Shown here one piece after another: positions 52,301 through 64,000 of a stretch of 64,000 nucleotides of DNA. A program made the position numbers and the translations under genes. Below the pieces are notes generated by a model. It was not told the origin of the DNA, ran no database searches, and saw nothing but the letters and a program-made list of their open reading frames with translations. The stretch covers positions 62,134-126,133 of the forward strand of contig NZ_JAMTCK010000001.1 of the NCBI RefSeq assembly GCF_024171785.1, in the 5' to 3' direction. How positions within the stretch are numbered: position 1 is the first letter of the stretch; each line of letters begins with the position of its first letter. Source of the stretch: Goodfellowiella coeruleoviolacea. GTDB taxonomy: Bacteria > Actinomycetota > Actinomycetes > Mycobacteriales > Pseudonocardiaceae.

Positions 52301-54026
52301 GGGCACGCACCACCGTGCCGGCCTGCTCGGGCTGCCCGGTTTCCCCGGCCTGCTCGGCCTGTTCGGGCGGCGCCGCCAGCGTGACCACGCGGTCGGCCGC
52401 GTCGAGCACGGCCTGGCGGTGGGTGACGAACACCGTGGTCACCGACGCGTTCTCGGGTTGTTCGGTCCAGGCGCGCAGCCGGCGCAGGATGGTCAGCTCG
52501 GTGTTCACGTCGATCGCCGAGGTCACGTCGTCGAGCACGAGCACCCGACCGCCGGCCAGCAGTCCCCTGGCCAGGGCGAGCCGCTGGAGCTGCCCGCCGG
52601 ACAGGGTGGCGCCGCGCTCCCCCACGGCGGTGTCGTACCCGTCGGGCAGCGCCTCGATCTCGGTGTCGATGGCGGCCACCCGGCACGCCTCCCGCATCCG
52701 CTGGCGGTCCACGGCGTGGCCGCCCAGGTTGAGGTTGTCCGCGATGGTTCCGGACAGCATGGTCGGCCGCTGCGGCACGAACGTGACGCGGCTCCGGACG
52801 TCGGCCAGTGCCGCGCTCGTCAGGTCCACGCCGCCGTAGCTGACGGTGCCCTCCGCCGGGTCCGCCAGCCGGGGCAGCAGCCGGACCAGGCTCGACTTGC
52901 CCGATCCGAGCGGGCCGGTGAGGGCCACGAACTCGCCGGGGTCCACCCGCAGGCTGATCGGTTCGGTCCGCTGCCGGGTGCGCACCGCGCGCAGCTCCAG
53001 GCACCCGGTGGCGGGCAGCGCCACCGGGTGCGGCGGGTCGGTCACGCCGGGCGCGGTGCGCAGCACCTCGGTGATCCGGCGCGCCGAGGCCACGGCCTGG
53101 ACGAGCTGGGTGACCCGGGTGGTGAGCATGCCGACCCAGCCGGAGAGCATGGTCATCCAACTGGTGAAGGCGACCAGCCCGCCGAGGGTCAGCTGGCCGG
53201 AGAGCACGGCGGTGCCGCCCACGGCGAGACCGATCGCGGTGCCGGCCGCCGGGATGAACGGCGCCTGGGCCGCCCAGTTCGCACCGATCCTGGCCACGGC
53301 GAGGGTGTGCGCGGTGATCTCGGCGCTGCGCCGGTGGTGGCGGTCCAGCAGGACCCGCTCGGCGCCGAGGCCGCGCACGGCCACGCTGCCGGTGAGCAGT
53401 TCCTCGACCGCGTCGGCCCGGGCGCTGTGCGCCGCGGCGAGTTCGCCGTTGGCGCGCGCGAAGACCTTCGGGTAGAGCACGCTGACCAGCACCACCAGCG
53501 GGACGGTGGCCAGGCCCACCGCGGCGAGCAGCGGGTCGAGCAGCGCGATGGCCACCACGATGGTGACCAACCCGCACAGGCCGGACACCAGCGAGGCGAC
53601 ACCGGCCAGCCAGGTGCGCACCACGTCGACGTCGCGGGTGCCCCGGGTGGCCAGGTCGCCGTGGCCGAACCGGGCGGCGGCCTGCCGGTCCAGGGTGAGC
53701 ACGTGGTCGAGCAGGCGGGCGCGCAGCCGGTTGGCGGCCGAGGTGGAGTAGGACACCGCCGAGGCCAGCATGCCCATCAGGCCGAGCACGGACAGCAGGG
53801 TGGCGGTCACGATGATCACGGCCCAGCTGACCAGCGCGGTCGGGTTTCCGGGCAGCACGCCCTGGTCCAGGCCGCGCTTGACGAACTCGGGCAGGGCGAT
53901 GGAGCCCGCCTGGTAGACCACGCCGGCCAGGATCGACCAGAGCACCGCCGGCCAGTGGTCGGCCACGGTGCCCCAGAGCAGGGCGAGGTCGCCGCGTCCC
54001 GGCCGGTCCTCGGGTGCTGGCCTCAC
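52293..54026 (-). CDS. ABC half-transporter (permease-ATPase), heterodimer partner with Asp in Walker B
   Basis: The 577-residue half-transporter has six membrane segments and Walker A ALTGPLGSGKSSLVRLL. It has a canonical signature LSGGQLQRLALARGL, but Walker B reads VLVLDDVTSAID, so the catalytic Glu is Asp. One of the two ATP sites formed with the partner gene is therefore expected to be degenerate, a mark of heterodimeric exporters. The GTG at 54026 overlaps the stop of the binding-protein gene (GTGA). The context (siderophore-binding protein, iron box) favours a role in siderophore uptake or release. Confidence 0.9.
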   Translation of the reverse strand: MRPAPEDRPGRGDLALLWGTVADHWPAVLWSILAGVVYQAGSIALPEFVKRGLDQGVLPGNPTALVSWAVIIVTATLLSVLGLMGMLASAVSYSTSAANRLRARLLDHVLTLDRQAAARFGHGDLATRGTRDVDVVRTWLAGVASLVSGLCGLVTIVVAIALLDPLLAAVGLATVPLVVLVSVLYPKVFARANGELAAAHSARADAVEELLTGSVAVRGLGAERVLLDRHHRRSAEITAHTLAVARIGANWAAQAPFIPAAGTAIGLAVGGTAVLSGQLTLGGLVAFTSWMTMLSGWVGMLTTRVTQLVQAVASARRITEVLRTAPGVTDPPHPVALPATGCLELRAVRTRQRTEPISLRVDPGEFVALTGPLGSGKSSLVRLLPRLADPAEGTVSYGGVDLTSAALADVRSRVTFVPQRPTMLSGTIADNLNLGGHAVDRQRMREACRVAAIDTEIEALPDGYDTAVGERGATLSGGQLQRLALARGLLAGGRVLVLDDVTSAIDVNTELTILRRLRAWTEQPENASVTTVFVTHRQAVLDAADRVVTLAAPPEQAEQAGETGQPEQAGTVVRAHG

Positions 54027-54994
54027 GCCAGCCCCTGGAGGATCTTGTCGATGTCGCCGAGCGCGGCGGTGGCGATCCGGTAGGAGGCCACGCCGTAGTT
54101 GGGGATCGGGTGGAGCCGGCCGGCCCGGACCGCGGGCAGTTCCTGGAAGGTGGACTGGTTGAGCACATCCTGGACGGGCTGGCGGGGCTGGCCGGTGTAG
54201 GTCACCGGGTACACGATGACGTCGCAGTCGTTGAGCACGTTGAGCTGCTCGTAGGAGTACTGCTGGCCGTTGGCGGTCTGGCCGGCGGCCGCGGAGCCGA
54301 ACTGCACCCCGGCGTCGGCGAGCACACCGCCGAGGGCGGAGCCGGCGAAGTTCAGCGTCCAGGTCCCGGTGTTGTTGCCCTGGGAGACGTAGGCCCACCT
54401 GGTGCTGGCGAGCGCGGCGGCGTGCCGCTGGCGCAGTTCCGCCGTCCTGGCCGCGTAGTCCTCGCGCAGCCGCTGTCCCTCGGCGTCCCTGCCGACGATG
54501 GGCGCGAGCCGGTCGGCGCACTCCCGCCAGAACTTGGCCTGGCTGCTGGAGAGCAGCACGACGGTGGGTGCGACGGCCTTCATCTGGTCGTAGACCGGCT
54601 GCATCTTGGACCGGCCGGAGACGTAGCCCATGGACACCACGAGGTCCGGTGCCAGGGTGGCGATCTCCTGGACGTTGGGCTGTCCGTTGGGGCCGATGGT
54701 GTGCACGTCGAGCAGGCTCCGGTAGTCCGGCGGCACCAGTTCCTCGGTGTACTCGCACACCCCGACCGGGGTGATGCCCAGGTCGGCCAGGATGAACGCG
54801 GGGTAGAAGTCGGCCGCGACCACGCGTTGCGGGTGCTGGGGGACGTCCACCTCGCCCAGGTCGGTGGCCACGCGGTGGGTCTGGCCGCTGGCCGGGTCCG
54901 CCGCGGTGTCGGTGTCGACGCCGCATGCCGTCAGCCCCACTGCCGCCGCTGACAGCAGGAAACCGCGTCGGGTGAGTTCGAGTCGTGGGCCCAC
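54023..54994 (-). CDS. Siderophore-type substrate-binding lipoprotein (FecB/FepB-like)
   Basis: The 323-residue precursor starts at GTG 54994 after AGGAGCGAG. It has a twin-arginine lipoprotein signal (LTRRGFLLSAAAVGLTACG, lipobox Cys at about 24). The mature protein is a class III binding protein with the two-lobe FecB layout: VDVPQHPQRVVAADFYPAFI, LAPDLVVSMG, a long linking helix and VQDVLNQSTFQELPAVRAGR. Such proteins bind Fe(III)-siderophores outside the membrane. Unusually, the ABC genes that follow are exporter-fold half-transporters, not a BtuCD-type importer. The iron box about 60 bp upstream explains regulation. Confidence 0.9.
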   Translation of the reverse strand: MGPRLELTRRGFLLSAAAVGLTACGVDTDTAADPASGQTHRVATDLGEVDVPQHPQRVVAADFYPAFILADLGITPVGVCEYTEELVPPDYRSLLDVHTIGPNGQPNVQEIATLAPDLVVSMGYVSGRSKMQPVYDQMKAVAPTVVLLSSSQAKFWRECADRLAPIVGRDAEGQRLREDYAARTAELRQRHAAALASTRWAYVSQGNNTGTWTLNFAGSALGGVLADAGVQFGSAAAGQTANGQQYSYEQLNVLNDCDVIVYPVTYTGQPRQPVQDVLNQSTFQELPAVRAGRLHPIPNYGVASYRIATAALGDIDKILQGLA

Positions 54995-55054
54995 GCTCGC
55001 TCCTGATCCGGCCCGTCAGGGCCATTCGCGCGCTACAACAGGAATAGACCTAAC

Positions 55055-55073
55055 TAAAGTAAGGCTTACCTAA
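55055..55073 (-). promoter_or_regulatory. Iron box (DmdR/IdeR operator)
   Basis: TAAAGTAAGGCTTACCTAA is a near-exact match to the 19-bp palindromic operator of the iron repressors IdeR/DmdR (TTAGGTAAGGCTTACCTAA type). It lies about 60 bp upstream of the binding-protein start and just after the NRPS stop, so the four-gene transport operon is probably induced by iron limitation. Confidence 0.8.
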
Positions 55074-55086
55074 TCGCAGGGCGGAT

Positions 55087-60423
<5,337 letters not shown>

Positions 60424-60425
60424 AC

Positions 60426-63400
60426 CACCCACTCCGGTACCCCACCCGCGACCCGCACCCCGTACGCGTGCGCCAGATCCCGCAACAACGGCCCCGCCGA
60501 CCACTCATCCGCCGCGATGTGATGCACCAACACCAACACCACCCACTCGGCCACATCCTCCGCCCCCACCGCGTCCGCCCCCACTGAGTCCACTCCCACC
60601 GCGTCCATCCCCACCGCGAACGCCCACACCCGCACCGGAACCTCCACCGACAGGTCGAACACATACCGCGCCGCCTCCCCCAACCGCTCACCAACCCCAT
60701 CCACCCCAACCGACTCCACCACCACCACCGGAACATCCACATCGGACACATCCAGCACCCGCTGCCACGCCCGACCCTCCACCTCACCGAACACCGTCCG
60801 CAAACTCTCGTGCCGCCCCACCACATCACCCACCGCGGCCCGCAACGCCACCACGTCCAACCCACCCCGCACCCGCGCCGCCAACGGAATGTTGTACGCC
60901 GCACTCGCCCCCGCCAACCGGTCGAAGAACCACAACCGCTGCTGCGCGAACGACAACGGGATCCGGTCCGGACGCGGCATCGGCCGCAGGGCCGGTCGGC
61001 CCGCCTCGGCGCGGTGCAGCAACGGCGCCAGGCCGGCCACGGTGGGCCGGTCGAACAGGTCGCGCAGGGCGATCTCCACGCCGAACACCGAGCGGATCCG
61101 GGACACCAGTCGGGTGGCCAGCAGCGAGTGCCCGCCGAGGTCGAAGAAGCTCTCGTCCCGGCCCACCGCCGCCCGGTCCAGCACGGCGGCGAACAGCCCG
61201 GCCAGGACCTCCTCCTGGCCGTCCCTGGGCTCGTGGCCCGGTCGACTGCCGCCCCGGTCCGGCGCGGGCAGCGCGGCCCGGTCCAGTTTTCCGTTGGGGC
61301 TCAACGGGAGTTCGGCCAGCACGACGATCGCGGCCGGCACCATGTGGTCGGGCAGTGCCTGGGCGAGGTGGGCGCGCAGCACGGCCGAGTCGCACCCGTC
61401 CGGGCCGCTGGGCACCACGTAGCCGACCAGTCGCCGCTCACCGGGCGTGTCCTCGCGGTCCGCGACCGCGCCGTGCGCGACGGTCGGGTGCCGCAGCAGC
61501 ACGGCCTCGATCTCGCCCAGCTCGATCCGGAAACCCCGGATCTTGACCTGGTTGTCCGCCCGGCCGACGAAGTCCAGTTCCCCGCTGTCGCGCCAGCGGG
61601 CCAGATCGCCGGTGCGGTAGAGCCGGCTGCCCGGCGGTCCGAACGGGTTGGCCACGAACCGGCCCGAACTCAGCCCTGGGCGCTCCAGGTAGCCGCGGGC
61701 CAGCCCGGTGCCGCCCACGTAGAGTTCGCCGACCACCCCGGTGGGCACCGGCCGCAGCGCGGCGTCGAGCAGGTAGACCGCGGTGTTGTGGACGGGGCCG
61801 CCGATCGGCGTGCTGGCCCCGGAAAGGCCGGTGCGGCACCGCCACAGCGTGGCGTCCACAGTGGTCTCGGTGGGGCCGTAGGAGTTGAACATCGGGCGGT
61901 CGGCCGCCCACCGGTCCACCAGGTCCGGCGGGCACGCCTCACCCGCGACGACGAGGGTGGTGGTGGCGGGCAGCGCTGGCTCGTCGGGCAGCGCGGCCAG
62001 CGCGGCCGGCGGCAGGGTGAGGTGGGTGATCCGGTTGCGGCTGACGAACTCGGCCAGCGGCGCGCCCAGCCGGTCCGGCTCGGGCACGATCACCAGGGTG
62101 GCGCCGGCCAGCAGCGCCATGCAGATCTCCCACACCGAGGTGTCGAAGCTGGTCGAGGCGAACTGGAGAACCCGGGCGGCCGGGGTGACGGCGAGGCCCT
62201 CGGTCGTGGTGGTGGCCAGGCTGGGGATGCCCGCGTGGGTGACGACCACGCCCTTGGGTTGGCCGGTGGAGCCGGACGTGTAGATCACGTAGGCGGCGTT
62301 GTCCGGACGCAGCGGCGCGCACCGCTGCCGGTCGTCCAGGTCGGTGTCCGGCAGGCCGGCCAGCTCGGCCAGGGTGGCCGGCTCGTCCAACTGGATCAGC
62401 GGGGCCACCTCGGGCAGGGCCGGCGCCACCGCCGACCGGGTCAGCACCAGGCTCGGCTCGGCGTCCCACAGCATGTGGCTGATCCGCTCGGCCGGGTAGG
62501 CCGGGTCGATCGGCAGGTAGGCCGCGCCCGCCTTCAGCACGGCCAGTGCGGCGATGACGCTGTCCGCCGAGCGGGGCAGGGCCACCGCCACGGTCTGCTC
62601 GGCGCCGACACCGCGCACGGCCAGGGCCCGGGCCAGTTGGTTGGCCCGGTGGTTGAGCCGCTGGTAGGTCAGCGTGCCCTCGGCGGACTCCACGGCCGTG
62701 GCGTGCGGCGTGCGGTGGGCCCAGTGCTCGAACAACTCGGGCAGGGTGCGCGCGGGCAGCGGCCGGTCGGTGGCGTTCCAGTCGACGAGCAGTCGCCGCC
62801 GCTCCTGCTCGCCCAGCGGGTCGAGGCGGGTGAGCGGGCACTGGGGTGCGGTCAGTGCCCGGGCGAGCAGGGTGACCAGCCAGTCGGCGATCCGCCGCGC
62901 GGTGGCCTCGTCGAACTGGTCGCTGGCGTAGTTGACCGCGCCGTCGATGCCGGCGGTGTCCCGGTGTTCCACGAACGAGAAGGTGAGGTCGAACTTTGCC
63001 GTGCCGGTGCGCACCGGGACCGGTTCGGTCACCAGGCCGGGCAGCCCGGGCGCGGGTGCGGTGCGGTTCTCGTAGGTCAGTCCAACCTGGAACAGGGGGT
63101 GACGGGCCAGCGAGCGCTGCGGGCTGAGCACGTCCACCAACCGCTCGAACGGCACGTCCTGGTGCGCGTAGGCGGCCAGGTCCGCCTCCCGCACCCGCGC
63201 CACCAACTCCCGAAACGACGGATCCCCCGACACGTCCGTGCGCAACACCAACGTGTTCACGAAGAACCCGACCAACTCGTCCAACGCCTCATCGGTGCGC
63301 CCGGCCACCGGCGCCCCCAGGGGGATGTCCGTACCCGCACCCAACCGGCTCAACAGCGCGGCCACCCCGGCCTGCACCACCATGAACACACTCGCCCCGC

Positions 63401-63755
63401 ACTCGGCCGCCAGCCGCCGGGCCCGCTCGTGCAGGGGTGGGTCGAGCCGGAAGGGAACCGACCCGCCCCGGTAGCTCGGGGTGGCCGGTCGGGGGCGGTC
63501 GCGGGGCAGGTCCAGCTCCTCGGGCAGCCCGGCCAACGCCCGCCGCCAGAACCCCACCTGCCGCGACAACACACTGCCCGGATCATCCAACTCCCCCAAC
63601 AACTCCCGCTGCCACAACGCGTAATCCGCGTACTGCACCGGCAACCCCGACCACTCCGGCACCCCACCCGCGACCCGCGCCCCGTACGCGTGCGCCAGAT
63701 CCCGCAACAACGGCCCCGCCGACCACTCATCCGCCGCGATGTGATGCACCAAAGA
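60426..63755 (-). CDS. Non-ribosomal peptide synthetase, middle part (C, A, T, partial C)
   Basis: This open segment holds most of a condensation domain from its HHIAADEWS motif onward (about 63750-62830) and an adenylation domain (about 62740-61270; [24 protein letters not shown]). A carrier domain ([12 protein letters not shown], about 61100) and the N-terminal part of the next condensation domain up to its HHIAADEWS (about 60520) follow. The pocket residues read D-T-W-T-V-A-S-V-D by alignment with GrsA; the substrate is uncertain. A TGA precedes it in frame at 63756-63758, and at about 60421 a 73-bp deletion relative to the sister C domain shifts the frame. If both lesions are real, the protein is dead; if assembly errors, it is one long NRPS. 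Confidence 0.8.
60561..60620 (-). repeat. Short tandem repeats encoding GxDAVG units in the NRPS C domain
   Basis: Imperfect 15-bp units of the form CCCACCGCGTCC with variable bases encode [16 protein letters not shown] just before the catalytic HHIAADEWS motif. The sister copy at 63761-63825 has one unit more or less at several points. Confidence 0.7.
63091..63410 (-). repeat. NRPS condensation-domain repeat, copy 1
   Basis: This is the partner of 59942-60260. After a diverged section the similarity resumes up to the right edge, with the offset changing to 3222 bp because of a 73-bp deletion in the other copy. Confidence 0.8.
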
Positions 63756-64000
63756 TCACACGTCCGCCCCTACTGAGTCCACTCCCACCGCGTCCGCCCC
63801 CACCGCGTCCATCCCCACCGCGAACACCCACACCCGCACCGGAACCTCCACCGACAGGTCGAACACATACCGCGCCGCCTCCCCCAACCGCTCACCAACC
63901 CCATCCACCCCAACCGACTCCACCACCACCGGAACATCCACATCGGACACATCCAGCACCCGCTGCCACGCCCGACCCTCCACCTCACCGAACACCGTCC
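63756..64000 (-). CDS. NRPS condensation-domain N-terminal segment ending at an in-frame TGA
   Basis: This piece runs off the right edge and encodes the part of a C domain before its catalytic motif ([33 protein letters not shown]). It ends at TGA 63756-63758, directly before the HHIAADEWS motif of the next segment and in the same frame. Compared with the sister copy at about 60530-60760 it lacks the residues [12 protein letters not shown] and has changed bases. It also contains GxDAVG repeats. It is either a nonsense mutation or a join error in a repeat. Confidence 0.7.
   Translation of the reverse strand, partial: TVFGEVEGRAWQRVLDVSDVDVPVVVESVGVDGVGERLGEAARYVFDLSVEVPVRVWVFAVGMDAVGADAVGVDSVGADV

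Overview
The window is very GC-rich, uses GTG starts often, and carries many secreted sugar-degrading enzymes with CBM2, CBM6 and CBM13 modules, ESX-type (type VII secretion) accessory genes, a SARP regulator and non-ribosomal peptide synthetases. This points to a filamentous actinomycete, most likely a member of the Pseudonocardiales. The genus cannot be fixed from the sequence alone. I see no rRNA, tRNA, CRISPR array, transposase or integrase.

Layout. Positions 1-1799 hold the start of an NRPS (condensation domain plus the beginning of an adenylation domain), cut by the window edge, with a divergent ABC-2 permease (2001-2789). Positions 2.9-13.4 kb form a mixed region: a DinB-like protein and a methyltransferase opposite an XRE-cupin regulator, a queC-like remnant, an SsuD-type monooxygenase, a large helical protein resembling cargo of contractile injection systems, an alpha/beta hydrolase, a TetR remnant, an aldo/keto reductase, and an ArsR-like regulator facing an MFS exporter.

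Positions 13.4-21.8 kb are a minus-strand operon for plant-type polysaccharide breakdown (GH27, GH43, GH43, esterase, GH95). A LacI-type operator overlaps its promoter at 22.1 kb. A FadR regulator, a CBM2 esterase, a PaaX-like regulator and an acyl-CoA oxidase follow. Positions 28.5-32.1 kb look like a drug-modifying cassette: an MGT glycosyltransferase, a flavin monooxygenase and a divergent TetR with its operator. An SGNH-CBM2 lipase/esterase and a decayed CBM2 fragment lie next.

Positions 33.8-39.2 kb are the most unusual part: four tightly coupled genes encoding two unrecognised proteins, a TPR protein and a CHAT (caspase-like) protease. Then come a GNAT, a DHFR-like reductase, an AfsR-type SARP regulator and a small secreted protein. 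Positions 44.4-49.6 kb are a seven-gene ESX-associated operon. Five of its six gene junctions are 4-base stop/start overlaps. It contains WXG100-like, EspC-like, YbaB-like and EspG-like proteins and ends in a class-C beta-lactamase-type serine hydrolase; no ESX membrane core gene is present.

Positions 49.8-55.1 kb are an iron-box-controlled operon: a siderophore-type binding lipoprotein, two ABC half-transporters that look like a heterodimer, and a methyltransferase. Positions 55.1-64.0 kb are a large NRPS (C-A-T-C-A-T-E-C). Its first two condensation domains share near-identical segments, and each carries a lesion (a 73-bp frameshifting deletion and an in-frame TGA). These are either real inactivation or assembly errors in repeats.
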